From Riptortus pedestris (lineage: Eukaryota > Arthropoda > Insecta > Hemiptera > Alydidae), in assembly GCA_019009955.1 (NCBI GenBank), contig CM032228.1, forward strand, positions 99,041,001 to 99,105,000: a stretch of 64,000 nucleotides of DNA. The letters are read 5' to 3'. Shown piece after piece: positions 26,312-38,200 of the stretch (its first letter is position 1; each line of letters begins with the position of its first letter). The position numbers and the translations under genes were made by a program. The notes below the pieces were generated by a model. That model made no database searches. It saw nothing but the letters and a program-made list of their open reading frames with translations, and was not told the origin of the DNA.

Positions 26312-27121
26312 TGTTACGTTAATTACAAAAATAATGAACGTTGATTACTTGGGTTCTTTTGAAAGGAAAGTTACACACAAACTTTAGCGTTTTTTATCAG
26401 TGGACTATTTATTTGATGATACACTACAAACTCTTGCGCGCATGGTAAATTAATCTTTACTACTAATCACAATATGCACTGATAACTTCACTTCTTATCG
26501 CACAGTACAATAACTCACGACCACGCGAATTACTAAAGTTCACAAAACACGGCACTGCACAGATCTTCACAAAAGCATGGGTCTGCACTGATCTTCAGAA
26601 AACACGGCACTGCACAGATCTTCACAAAAGCATGGGTCTGCACTGATCTTCACAAAAACACGGCACTGCACTGATCTTCAAAAAAACACGGCACTGCACT
26701 GATCTTCACAAAAACACGGCACTGCACTGATCTTCACAAAAACACGGCACTGCACAGATCTTCACAAAAACACGGCACTGCACAGATCTTCACAAAAGCA
26801 CGGCACTGCACAGATCTTCACAAAAGCACGGGTCTGCACATATCTTCACAAAAGCACGGGTCTGCACATATCTTCACAAAAGCACGGGTCTGCACATATC
26901 TTCACAAAAGCACGGGTCTGCACTGATCTTCACAAAAGCACGGGTCTGCACTGATCTTCACAAAAGCACGGCACTGCACTGATCTTCACAAAAGCACGGA
27001 TCTGCACAGATCTTCACAAAAACACGGGTCTGCACTGATCTTCACAAAAAAAAAGACTGCAATTCACTAAAACTAAAAAGTACTGTTCACTAAAGCTGCA
27101 CTGAATGCACTCTAATTCACT
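26312..27121 (-). mobile_element. LTR fragment of the same family, expanded by tandem repeats
   Basis: Plus strand starts TGTTACGTTAATTAC at 26312, followed by TGATTACTTGGGTTCTTTTG, a block with ACTAATCACAATATGCACTG, then ACAGTACAATAACTCACGAC. All are in the order of the reverse LTR at 39158. After the tandem array (26543-27045) it continues GTTCACTAAAGCTGCACTGA to 27121, where HINE-A begins. The TATA-bearing remainder of the LTR is not found after the HINE-A copy, so this copy is truncated. Confidence 0.7.
26543..27045. repeat. 28-bp minisatellite, about 18 units, inside an LTR
   Basis: The unit is CACGGCACTGCACTGATCTT plus CACAAAAA, 27-28 bp. Variants alternate CTGATC with CAGATC or CATATC, and CACGGCACTG with CACGGGTCTG or CATGGGTCTG. 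A single unit is present in the homologous place of the solo LTR at 39158-39712 (about 39376-39403), so the array expanded from LTR sequence. Variant types cluster (three neighbouring CATATC units near 26830-26900), indicating stepwise local duplication. Confidence 0.9.
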
Positions 27122-27124
27122 ACG

Positions 27125-27423
27125 TCCGTCACGCAAGTGCTGCGTAAACTAAGCAGATTTCCCACGTGAAGTTTTACAATAGAGAAATCTGCCCAATAAA
27201 AAGTGTAGTAGTAAGGGATCTCTAAAGATATTCACGAGGGACGAACAGTTACGAAAACGGCCGCCAGAGCTCTCTTCGGAAAGTACCGAACAGCCGATTC
27301 CTGCCGACCACAAACAGAATACAACTGCAAATATCTCGGTTAATGTTCAAGATATAGAATAAATGTATAGAGTGTATATGTTGTAAAATTGTGACCGCTA
27401 GAGCGTTGACAGACCAATATATT

Positions 27424-27454
<31 letters not shown>

Positions 27455-27574
27455 GAACGGACCTCATTTTCGTCATCTTCTGGGTAGGATCGACGGACAT
27501 TTGAAGAAATTTTTCGAAAATCGCGTCATGAGTATGACCTCAATAGCAGATTTCCCTTAAGGGAAATCTGCTAA
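27125..27574 (+). mobile_element. HINE-A copy, internally deleted, inserted in an LTR fragment
   Basis: 450 bp with both ends: 5' TCCGTCACGCAAGTGCTGCG plus AAGCAGATTTCCC, and 3' GATTTCCC(CTTAAGGG)-type palindrome then CTGCTAA. The microsatellite is at 27420-27449. The interior is about half the full length. It sits directly downstream of LTR-derived tandem repeats (26312-27121). Confidence 0.8.
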
Positions 27575-29774
27575 AATGCAAAATATGTTGTAGCTCCATT
27601 ATTACGCTGCATGTTCAAAAATGTTCCTACAGAGCTGTTCTGTAAACAGAAGATTCATATTTTAAATGTCCTATATTACTAAATGTTTGCTAGATGTGAG
27701 TCATAATTGCTAATCCGCTTTGAGTATGTCAAAATCAGTGCATGTTTGCGTTTTTACGAGTAGTTATGTAGATTACTATTGTACTTAAGATTTTTATACT
27801 AGAGAAAATGGAGATGATGCTACATCCCGCTGATATTTCAGTGTGTTTTCCTTCTCCCGGGCATCTGCCTCTAGTCTTGTTTTATTTAGGACAGACATCC
27901 AATAAGGCACGCACTACTATAAAACAGTTCCCGTCCCCCGTAGTTCGGGGAAGATAGGGAACGCTAGGAACGTGGGCCTGGATAGAGACCGGCGCTTCCC
28001 ATGTTATGAGCCGGCTCTGTATTGGCTTTCTAAAGATACATCCATCACACGGCCCATAAAGTCTTTTCTAATATTGAAACTTTATGAGAAAACTACAACC
28101 TGACTGATAAGAAGAGAGAGAGAGAGAGAAAAGCAAATGGAGCCACCGTTTTTCTTAGAGTTTGCAACGATCACTGTATGTAACTATAGTTAATGTCATA
28201 TTTACTTTCTTTCCGGAGGATGCTTGTTTTCGAAAATAAAGTGATATCCTCTTATGGGTGCTAGATAGTGGAGACTGATAAGTTATTGTAGAAAAAACAT
28301 TATCCTCTGCAGTATTTACTGTAAAGACATAATATGTTATTGCATAAAGATAATTTGACAAAAATACTGACATGAAAATATTTTGAAAAATAAAACAATT
28401 TACCCGGGATAGAAAGCAAAATAAAAATTAGGTGTTTCTTTAAGTTCTAAAGAGAGTAAACTGAGAGACTATAGAGAATAAAGAATTGCTTATGATAGTA
28501 CATCTGACTGTATTGTGCCTATTAACCAGACTTCATGAAGGGTTAGACTATAAGAAAAAAATGTTAGGGCGAACGAGAATAAGGTTGTGGCGTAGTATTA
28601 GACGAACATTTATCGACGAATTCACAGAAGATTAAAATATTGTAATATGGAAGATTTTTATATTAAATAGCGGGAAATTTAAATAATAACTATCATTACT
28701 CCAAATTCTTTGAAGGTCTTCTAGTAATATTCTTGTAAAAATTTATAAACCTCATACCCTTGACCCAAATGGATTAAATAAGTAGATTTCTAGATGCTAC
28801 ATTTTCATTTGAGTTTCACCAAGTAGCAATTTGTTAGCGCTAGTCTCCGAAAGCGCTCATCGCTTAAATAATGGTTTGTGGAGGATCAGAAGATCTTATT
28901 CAAAGTGTAATTTTCATTCGTGCTTAACTATTTTTATGCATCCCGAATTTCTGCTTTATTAAAATAATTTTCAAATGTCAGCACATACACATTGCTGTTT
29001 GTGACATATTAAAGCGTTATCTATGAATTCACTTCCTCGCTACAATAAAGGCATTTAATACTGAAAACTAGAAAGAATTGTCTCCACAGAATTCATTTTA
29101 TACAAATGTGATCTAACTGTAGACTAAATTGTATTCTATGGGAGTGCTTTCTCATTAACCGGCAATCACCAACTAAAATTTAGGATATCCACTATAAATA
29201 AAGATTCTTGCTTCAAGAAAACATAATATGGAAGTGTAAACACACATAATGATTGTCCCACTGCAAGGAATAAATACAGCATTACATTTTATTGATTATA
29301 TTATATTCCGGGAACGGCAAGTATAGTAACAGCTTTCCATTAATACATAAATGGCCATTGTCATGGAAATATTTATATCGCCAAAATTTAACCACGATTA
29401 AATTTTTAAAAGCCAAAATAATACCAATAGTTTCACTGGTTGACTCCAGTCTAAGGATTGCTGATTTGTTGTTATTACAAATAACTTTTTCTTCTTTTTT
29501 TTTTTTCATTTGATTCTCAAACTTACAAATATCGAATTTATCATCCCTTTTCGTTGTAAGTTGTCACGAAATTCATGCGATAAATGAATATTAAATTCAG
29601 TTACGTTTCGCCAATTTTTTTTGGGTTTATATTTTAGTTTTCAGTTAATAAAACATAGAATTAATTTAATTTTGTGTGAAATAGAATTTTTCGTTGTCAT
29701 GATTTCCAAAGACACGTTACATTGGGGAAAGGAGGGTTTCCTCACTCAAACAGGCTTGGACAGTAATTTATGGA
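27575..29774. other. Unassigned DNA
   Basis: A GC-richer stretch with CCCGTCCCCCGTAGTTCGGG near 27930-28030 and a (GA)n run near 28110. No coding sequence recognised. Confidence 0.5.
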
Positions 29775-29815
29775 TTAAATCAGCTACTTAGGCTATACTC
29801 ATGACGTAATTTTCA

Positions 29816-29861
<46 letters not shown>
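29775..29861 (-). mobile_element. HINE-A 3' fragment
   Basis: AATCAGCTACTTAGGCTATA and CTCATGACGTAATTTTCAAA followed by a (TA)n tract match the 3' end of HINE-A in reverse. Nothing of the 5' part follows. Confidence 0.5.
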
Positions 29862-29863
<2 letters not shown>

Positions 29864-29999
29864 TTAGCATTATAGAAATTTGAGATCTTTAACCGCCTCC
29901 TAGCAAGACTCAAGGAATTCGTGATATGAGTTTTACTTAGTGAGTGATAAACTCGATGTACCTCTGTTAACCAAGGAGGACCTAGAATGCCCTCTCCAC

Positions 30000-30267
30000 G
30001 AGACTAACGTGACCCATTAGGCCCCCAGTTCCCCTGTACTTACCCCTCGGGCACTTTACTCTGTTTCAGCCTGCCTGTGGATGCGAGAGAGATAATAATC
30101 CTTAAGTGAGCCATAATCGTTAGTTGTCCCGAGTGGCTGTCAGACATATTACCGCTGATCCATGAGCGCTGTTCTCCCTTAGTGGCGATAGAACGATCAC
30201 CTTTTATTATCTTCGGCTTACTAAGAGGCAGGTGTACCCACTCTTTTACCCAAACGGCCACCGGGGC

Positions 30268-30268
<1 letters not shown>
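30000..30268 (-). other. GC-richer segment, possibly a second tRNA-like repeat
   Basis: The minus strand starts GGCGCCCCGGTGGCCGTTTG, GGTAAAAGAGTGGGTACACC, TGCCTCTTAGTAAGCCGAAG and later AGGTGATCGTTC. The first blocks resemble a tRNA D-arm (box A-like) and the last a weak box B. It ends against the (TA)n(TG)n tract. Only one copy is seen, so a SINE assignment is speculative. Confidence 0.25.
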
Positions 30269-30318
<50 letters not shown>

Positions 30319-30334
30319 GTGTGTGTGTGTGTGT
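30269..30334. repeat. (TA)n(TG)n microsatellite
   Basis: A (TA)n run of over 20 units, then TTTG and about 9 TG units; it directly follows the sequence GGCCACCGGGGCGCC. Confidence 0.95.
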
Positions 30335-31624
30335 ACTATAACATGCAGTTTCTCGTAATCTGTATAAAGTAACATAGAACGTGCCTTTTACTTGCGAATC
30401 AAATGCCACATGTTGTTTAAACAAGAAATAGCGAATAGACCACTTACACAATTTATCTCTGATAGCCTGTCTTTTCAAAGTTTTACATGGATAATATCTT
30501 GGCTATGTGATGCCGTCATGGGGAGAATCTGCCGTCACAGTGACGGACTATATGTTATACTTCTTCTTCTATATAGATCAATTACTTGTATAGTTGTGTC
30601 TTGTTAGTCGTTAGTTAGAGCAGTAAGCAGACTTGGAAAATAATTACAATGGAATTAAGTATGTATAGCATGTATACTCCATACGGAGAACAAGTATAAG
30701 ACGAGAGTGATGAGGCGATATAGTTATTGGCTTGTCATATTGGAGAGACGTGAGAATTCCATCTGATGATGAATCATCTCATAAATTCCTTGAGGCATAA
30801 TTCCCAAAGGTCTCCGCCGGGCTTGGAGTTCGACTGCCTCCTTATTAAGCCCCACCAGGTCCGGATTCCATTTACCAGCCCTTTCCCCAAGCCACTCGAA
30901 TACCTGCGAATACCAACTTAACTCTGGCCTGCATTTCTAGCGGGCCGCTCATTATTAGCGATCTAAGGACCCCTTCCGGTAGTTCACTAACTTTTCCACA
31001 GAATCTAGGATGCATGGTTTGGAAAAAAAGTCGTACTGCTTTATGCTAATCAATTAAAAAATTATAATAACTGGCAATGTAATAGTGAATAAACTCCTTA
31101 AATACAATGAAGATGAAAATTAATAAATTATAGCAAAACACTCCGTAAATCCAGATACAGTGAAAACAATGTGGATCTGACTATGTTCACTTTTACGACA
31201 TATCGTCTATATTGTGCCATCACCTGACACACACTTCCTAGAAAGGTAATCCTCAACCAAAAGGCAAGCCTCACCTAAAATCCTTATCCTAACCTACATC
31301 ACAGCCCGGTATGTATGTGTATATCCCGTGTATATGCGTATGTACATGAGGTAGTTGTTTTTATTTTGCATGCTGGCACGTTTTTCTTTCGCTTAGTTTT
31401 CTTCGCATGCCCTTCTTCTATGCATGATTTTTCTTTTGGCCTTTCTTCTTTAGTCAGGTGTAGGGGGAAAAAAATCCGGTTTCAGATAGCGTGTCATAGT
31501 TAGTCACTTTATTTTTATAAATTAAATGGAAGGCATACAATGCCATCAAGTAATACTATTTTTAATGTTTTCACATGTATGTGAAAAAGTGTTAGAATCA
31601 TCCAGAACTCGAATGTTGATTACC
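30335..31624. other. Unassigned DNA with a GC-richer block
   Basis: 30780-31010 (GGTCTCCGCCGGGCTTGGAG, CTAGCGGGCCGCTCATTATT) stands out by composition; possibly an old repeat. No open frame of note. Confidence 0.45.
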
Positions 31625-31716
31625 AGTCTATTATCCATGTCGGTCGTACGAAGATTTGAAAAATTGCATCATGGAGACTACCCCGATAAGTTGCTTTAAT
31701 GGAAAATCTGCTCAAG
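31625..31716 (-). mobile_element. Possible HINE-A 3' end fragment
   Basis: The stretch contains TCCATGTCGGTCGTACGAAG, AAAAATTGCATCATG and TTTAATGGAAAATCTGCTCA, resembling the CGATCC, ATCGCGTCATGAG and GGGAAATCTGCTAA blocks in partly scrambled form. The similarity is weak and the orientation uncertain. Confidence 0.3.
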
Positions 31717-31811
31717 AACCTTAGTCATTTGCCATGAATGTAATAGAAATGATATTAATTCCGCGTGAAGAATATCATCAGAAATATATTTAAACTAAAA
31801 AAAAAATACAT

Positions 31812-31850
<39 letters not shown>

Positions 31851-31854
<4 letters not shown>

Positions 31855-32073
31855 TGGGTATGGGAATAAGTTTTAATTGTTTTTCCATACACAGTATTGA
31901 TGGCATCGCATACATTTCATCTAACCTTTCGATACATGAATTTAAAAGGTGGTGTGTATGTATGCTGCTAAACACAGTTTCAGACTTTTGTTTGGAGTCA
32001 AACAGCAGCTATTCATATCACATCGAAATACAGCGTTCGCGGGAAGTTCTCCTCTACAATCCTTCGAAGAAAA
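31851..32073 (+). repeat. Left arm of a 223-bp inverted repeat
   Basis: Starts ATATTGGGTATGGGAATAAG and ends TCCTTCGAAGAAAA. It pairs base for base, without gaps, with 32154-32376. Mismatches are few; the clearest is a cluster near 31970 (TGCTGCTAAACA against TGATGGAAAACA), with another at GGCATCGCA against GGCATCACA. Outside it is a (TA)n tract (31817-31849). Confidence 0.92.
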
Positions 32074-32153
32074 GTGCTGCGGAAATGGGCCATTTGCTTG
32101 GCAATGTTTATAGCAACCACGCTTCATCAGAGACAACTTGCAGATAATTAGTT

Positions 32154-32376
32154 TTTTCTTCGAAGGATTGTAGAGGAGAACTTCCCGCGAACGCTGTATT
32201 TCGATGTGATATGAATAGCTGCTGTTTGACTCCAAACAAAAGTCTGAAACTGTGTTTTCCATCATACATACACACCACCTTTTAAATTCATGTATCGAAA
32301 GGTTAGATGAAATGTATGTGATGCCATCAATACTGTGTATGGAAAAACAATTAAAACTTATTCCCATACCCAATAT
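32154..32376 (-). repeat. Right arm of the 223-bp inverted repeat
   Basis: Reverse complement of 31851-32073. It ends in a short (TA)n tract at 32374-32389, mirroring the left side. The spacer (32074-32153) is 80 bp of ordinary sequence (for example CGGAAATGGGCCATTTGCTT). The matching open frames seen in the two arms are the consequence of the symmetry, not evidence for a protein. Confidence 0.92.
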
Positions 32377-32632
32377 ATATATATATATTGATACGGTTAT
32401 GTTTAATTCCTAACATTTTTCTATTGCCATTTGGTGTGATTTTGAAATGAGCAGATTTTGTGTTTATTTTTATTTTTTTTAATTTAAAATAGTTCATGTT
32501 AATTACGAGTATTCCCCCCCCCACCCATAAGTTTCCGGAGTATGTAGTTATTATTGTAACTAATATGAACATATGGAACTTTTTGTGGATGAGTTAAAAA
32601 TGGCTGTAATTAGTAGAAATTAATATTGAAAA

Positions 32633-32868
32633 GGGGCTCAAGTTAGCCATGTGAGTTAAAGCGTTGACCTTTATCTCACATGGTAAACGTAGAGTGGCGA
32701 GTTCGATTCTTGCCTGGGCAAAGGAAATTATTTAGTGACGAAATTCATTAAATAACGTCCTAAAATCCCACCCTGGCTAGAAAAGGGTGGTAACCTGTAG
32801 ATAACCCGTCCCGATTAGCCTAAGTTGCAAAAAGTGGACGTTAATAAATAATAATAATAATAATAATA
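32633..32868 (+). mobile_element. tRNA-derived SINE, full length
   Basis: The best copy of a SINE family found many times here. It starts GGGGCTCAAGTTAGCCATGT. Pol III box A lies in TTAGCCATGTGAGTTAAAGC and box B in GAGTTCGATTC (about 32699-32709). The tRNA-like head ends TTGCCTGGGCA. A body follows with TTTAGTGACGAAATTCATTA, CTGGCTAGAAAAGGGTGGTA, ACCTGTAGATAACCCGTCCC and AAGTGGACGTTAATAAATAA, then an AATAAT-repeat tail. No poly(A). The head resembles a class II tRNA such as tRNA-Leu, which is inference. Confidence 0.85.
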
Positions 32869-35800
32869 TTGAAAAGAAAAAGCTTCCTATTATGAAATAT
32901 CTATGATTATCCAGATAAGAATATAAGGAATAAGCATTCTGAAAGAATTTGGTGGAGATGTTCTCAAGTATCAATAAATACATCAATATTATACGATGAT
33001 TATTTGATATGATATTTATTAGTGAATGAATGGCTGATGTCTTATGTACAAATGTAGTAGGCGATTTTTCTGACTGTAATAATTAATCAAAGGAGTTCTC
33101 AGGTAGTGTCCTATTTAAAATGTATAAATGATATCCAATCATAAGAATATACTTAATACAATATTTATAAACATTGCTTTTTGTGTTTGGAGAAAAAAAA
33201 TAATTTAAAAGCCGACTGGAGAAGGGTGCTGTAGGAATGTATTGTAATATCTGGCCTGGAAATGTATCAGTTCCAGTATTGCTCGAGCCAAATGAGGGAT
33301 GGACAATCAATCCAGATAGAGACAACACTCTAGGGCAAACTGTAATTGTTGCAATACCAAGAAGAGAGGCATGGCTACCCCTGCTACTGTCATTATCATA
33401 AAAAAATTATATTTTACATTCAAAATTAAACATTTTTAATAAAATGTGCTTGCAAATTAAAATTGATATAACTTGATTGGAATAGGTTAGTTGCAATACA
33501 TTTTAGGCTATTGAAATTTCATCTGAAGGTTTTTGTTTTCGTTTGGCGTCGATTTTCAGATTGAAAGACAGGTCCATTAATTGAAATGTTTCCTCTTTTC
33601 TGATACCTAGCGTGATTAATACCACATACACATTGCTATGCCATATAAAACCAAACAATCATATTACAATTGTTTATCTAACTCTTTAACTATAATTATT
33701 CGATTTTAATGTAATGTCAGGTAAGAAACATAGAATTAATAAGTAAATCAACAATAATTCATAGCTAGAGAAATAATTTATTCTAAGATAAAAATTTATA
33801 CAAATGAATGATTTGTATGAATACAGTATTACAGTTAAATATCAAAAATCGAGTAGCATATTTATCTATTTCAAAACTTCGAGGCTTTTGAACTAGTGCC
33901 TTATAATAGAATTGTTATTTAAGCTATTTAAACGGGTAGGGTTGTACGAATGGGTCTTGCTTCCTCTAAAAACCCCCATTATTTTTTTTTTATGGGGGCT
34001 CCTACACCTATAAAGGGCTTACATGCTTTTATTATGAATTTCTTTTCCTTAGCTGCTACTCCCATCTCATCCTTGAACATATTACGAATAATGAATGATC
34101 ATGAATGAATGATAAATTCAGGTAATGTTGACCTAGATATCTAATTCAATTTTTTGTTTTAAATCTTCATTACATTCGAGATAAAGTAACCAATATACAT
34201 TATAAAACTTACAATTTGAAATATCTTTGCAATGTACGTGTGAGAGAAATGAGAAGGAAGAGTAAGAAGAAGAAGCTAGAGTGTAAACAGATCTAGAAGC
34301 ATCTTTTGCTAGTCTTGGGATCCATTTATCCTCTTGCTTTTTTGCTGGGAAAGGTTTCTCTACTAACATGAATGGTGAGTGGTTTACTCATCACCCCGCA
34401 TTTCCCCATGGAGTACTATTTTAAAACATAAGTTTTTGGTATATATAATTAAAATGTTACTGCATTTCTGTGAGTGGATGCCGCTCTGAGGGATATTTTT
34501 TGTTATAAATCTCTGACAGAAAAAAACCATAAGCTTATGACTCATACAATATTAAAAATAAATATAAAAACATTTTGAAATGACCATATAGAAATGAGAA
34601 ACACAGTATTAACTACACATAACCCTATAGGATAAATATAAGTCATAGACTTATCATTCATAACTAGTGGACTTTTTTGTCTGCCTGATGGTTTTACAAT
34701 CACTAAATAATTTTCCAACACTTTCGATGGGGGCGTGATTTTTTGAAAATACCTCAAGGCCTGGAGCAAGTTTTTCATAGCAACGTTTTTAATAAGTTTA
34801 CTATACATTTTTCGATAGATTGGTACAAAAGAAAATTAACCGGAAGCGATTTTTTGATACGACCTCAGCTGATGTTGATCGGGCATTCAGGAGTTTTATC
34901 CCGCTAACAGTAAATGTTTTTCATCTATTTTCTCCGAACAACAACACTTAATGATTGAAGTTACAACATTACAAAAAATAAATATATCAATTATTTCTTT
35001 CATATTAAAAGCTAACTCTATTTTTTAATGCTCGGGAAATAAAGCTACATAAAGAAGAAAGTCTGCGAATATAACTATTTTTTACAGTGCTGTTTCAAGT
35101 TTTATCCTTTTGTTAACGTTTGAATTGAAACCCCTCAATGGAACGTAGAAACTAAACACCACATGAAACATTCTTGTATACTTTTGTTGATGATATACTG
35201 ACGGCAATGTCAGCTGAAGAAATGGATAAAGTAGAAGACGCATTTGATGTTACATTATCTCACACATGGTGGCTCGTTTGCGTGTTTACAAACATTATAA
35301 TCCCCCTCCCCCATGTTATGATTTAATAAGAAAATACAAAAGTCTATCGTCTGGGGCTTCATAACTAACCATATTTATTGCATGCAGAAATCACAAATAA
35401 ATATTATCAAGAAGTTATTAAGGCATTCTCATGTTGTGTGTATTTTCTTGTTCTCAATTAATAATACCTCTGTATAAAACAAGGCAGCATTTAATGTTCA
35501 AACGATATAAATTGTGATATACTAGGTTAATGGGAAAACACATGAATAAGAGTGGGGTTTAAGAATGGAAAAAGAAAAATATAAATATGTTTACAAGAAC
35601 AAATAACATTATTTAATCATAAGATTAGTAATATAACACTACTTGCTCCGACGAATAATTACGGAAATAATTATGACTGTTCATTTTGCCTTATTTCTAA
35701 ACTAAAACTTTTCATTGTCTAATTGAATTAATTTACTTGAATTCTAGTTTTACGGCAGACCTTTAATAATATTGGCAATTACTATTACTAGAGAATTATA

Positions 35801-35901
35801 ATAAAATATTGATAGAATTTTAACCTTTAATAAATACTGAGTATTCTTAAAATCAAACAATAAGTGAAATCACTAGATTTGTTTGTGAATGTGTGTGTGT
35901 T

Positions 35902-35944
<43 letters not shown>

Positions 35945-36789
35945 TGTGTGCGTGCGAGCGCGAGCTAGTGTGTGAGTTAGTGTTGGAAGTTTTAAATGTG
36001 AGTTAATAATAAAACAACTAAGAAGAATAGCAAATAAAAAACAAATATAAATGACTCACTTATTTCGAATTCTATTTTTATTTTACAATAAATAATTTAG
36101 GCTTGAAAATTACAAAAAAAAAACCTGAAATTGCGTTCGAATGTTAGTATATATGAGAATCACGTCACATTTTAAAAAATAGGTCACACGAAAGAGGTGA
36201 GGAATGTCAGAGAAAGTTATTATTAAAAATAAAAGTAAAACGAAATGTGAGAATTCTAAGAATTTTTATATTAATAAAATATTTTGCATAGTTAAAGAGC
36301 TCTGGGAGTAAAACGAGATGGAATTGAGGATAAGATCAGATTGCTTGATAAAGGACACCTCATCAGTGGAGTATCGCGTTAACTTTTTCCGATCCTGGCA
36401 GAGCTAGGGACACGTTCTCTCAAGTAAGCTCTTTACAGGCCAAGGCACACAGCAAAACTTAAACGCTTAATTAATCTACTTGATCTCTTCCCTAAGCATC
36501 TAAGTGCAATGACATGGAACAAGTCCTAACTTTGAGGAAACTCGGGAAAGATTTCAAACTGCTCAACAAACTAGAACTGCAAACATAAAACCTACTCAAA
36601 CCAAAGCAATTGCAAGTAGAAGTTAGCGATAGCTATAGATAGGAATAACGAGATGAGAAGTATTGAATGTTTCTTAGTGCTCACATAATGAGCTTCAGAT
36701 ATAAAATAATAATGAAATAAGGAGAAGCTGGTAAGAAAAATATAATAAAAATCATAGGATTTCTAAAAAAAAATAATTAGGATGTTTTA
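32869..36789. other. Unassigned AT-rich DNA
   Basis: Nearly 4 kb with only the (TG)n tract at 35886. Open frames at 33083-33328, 34133-34369 and 34542-34808 (minus) lack recognisable domains or splice context. Confidence 0.5.
35886..35955. repeat. (TG)n microsatellite, interrupted
   Basis: GTGTGTGTGTTTGTTTGTGT then a TG run, one GGTG interruption and CGTGCGAGCGCGAG at the end. Potential Z-DNA-type alternating sequence. Confidence 0.95.
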
Positions 36790-36980
36790 TTGTTATTTTT
36801 TATGCCGACGTTTTGCTACTAACGCTATTTGGGACGGGTTATTCTAGTGTAGTACTAAGGATTTTATTTACTCATTAAGTGTCACAAAAGAAATTCGTTT
36901 TACCCAGATACCCTTTTACCACCGTCTCTATGTTAACCAAGTGCGATTAAGACCAACAAGTCATGGCTAATCTGAGCCTC
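36790..36980 (-). mobile_element. tRNA-derived SINE, diverged, reverse
   Basis: GGGACGGGTTATTCTAG, ATTTACTCATTAAGTGTCAC, CAAGTGCGATTAAGACC and GGCTAATCTGAGCCTC follow the reverse SINE order; several small deletions. Confidence 0.65.
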
Positions 36981-37277
36981 TATATATTATAAATATTTTA
37001 AACGATGTGCATATTTGAGTTCTAATGTATATTGATTATAATAAAAGATAGGTCATCGAAGTAAAATTGGTATGACATTCTACCAAAACTTCTTTGGCAA
37101 ATAATTCCTTAAAAAGAAATACTGTATCTTGCACGCACGCATTTATTTGAAGATTTGATTTAAAACTATAAATTATAATTGCAAATTTCATACATATAGA
37201 TTCATTTTTAATATAGCAAACTATAATCTTAACACCTTTTGTTATATATATTTTTCAACTAATGTTGATGGTATAAA

Positions 37278-37495
37278 GGGGGCTCAAGATAGCTATGTGA
37301 GATAAGGTATTGTCTTAATAAACTCGGTAAACTTGGAGTGGTTGGTTAGAATCTTACAGGGAAAAAGGAATTTGTTTTGTGACTTCGTCACTAAATACAA
37401 TCTTTAGTCCCACCCTGATTAAAACAAGGAAGTAACCTGTAGATTACCAGTCCTAATTAGCCTTATTATCATAGAGTGACCGATAATAAATAAAT
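37278..37495 (+). mobile_element. tRNA-derived SINE, diverged
   Basis: GGGGCTCAAGATAGCTATGT head, a weakened box B, body with ACCTGTAGATTACCAGTCCT, and an AATAAATAAATAG tail. Confidence 0.72.
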
Positions 37496-38064
37496 AGATT
37501 TAAATGATATTTTATTAGTCACTTATGGGTGAATTGATAATTTGCTCCCCCAAATGATATTTTAGCCCCAAATTCTGTATGAGATAGACCATGTTTAAAT
37601 TTGTTCTCCCTAAAAATTTGTATAATGGAAACTTCTGAATTCTATCGAGTCATTGGGATGTAACACCAATGAATTGCAGCCAGAGGTCACAAGCCTAAGT
37701 TATGAAATTCTTTTATACTAACTAAAGTTCAGTTGCTGCACTTTTCTTAAACGTTTGGTGTCCCAAATAGGGGGTCACCAAACCTTGATAAGAAATGAAG
37801 AATTGAGAATTCAGACTTTTGTTTTTAGAGTCATAGTATCCTCTGTAATTATCTCATTTGCTCCTAAATGAATAAATAACTTTTTTTATCGATTTTTTCT
37901 TAATCCTCTTCTAGAAGAAGGAGAAGAGAAAAACACTTTATTAAAGAGTTAGGTGTAGCAACTCAAAGATGGTCAGTTGTTGTCTACACAGGTAAATCAT
38001 CAATAACATGACATTTTAAAAAAATATATAAATTATTTTTATAAATATGAATACATTACAAGAG

Positions 38065-38200
38065 TATTTGAGTCGAGGGAAAAGGGGATTTATTTACCGA
38101 TACAGGGACTAAATAAAATCCTTAATTCCTTCTTGACTAGAAATATGTGGTAATCTTTACATATCTACATAACCGGTCCCACATGGGGTGTTAATTATTA
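38065..38200 (+). mobile_element. SINE body fragment, very diverged
   Basis: GGACTAAATAAAATCCTTAA, CTTGACTAGAAATATGTGGT and CATAACCGGTCCC match the SINE body loosely; no tRNA-like head. Confidence 0.4.

Noticed and set aside
26543..27045. CRISPR-like array
   Set aside because: Repeats are directly contiguous 28-bp units without unique spacers, and the context is eukaryotic; this is a minisatellite.
31854..32373. Two open frames with nearly the same peptide (start MGMGISFNCF) on opposite strands
   Set aside because: Identity is caused by the DNA palindrome. No domain is recognisable, and the plus-strand frame simply runs into the spacer and then stops.
32633..32720. Functional tRNA gene
   Set aside because: Has box A and box B but no convincing acceptor stem or intact anticodon arm, and it recurs many times with a common non-tRNA body: a SINE.
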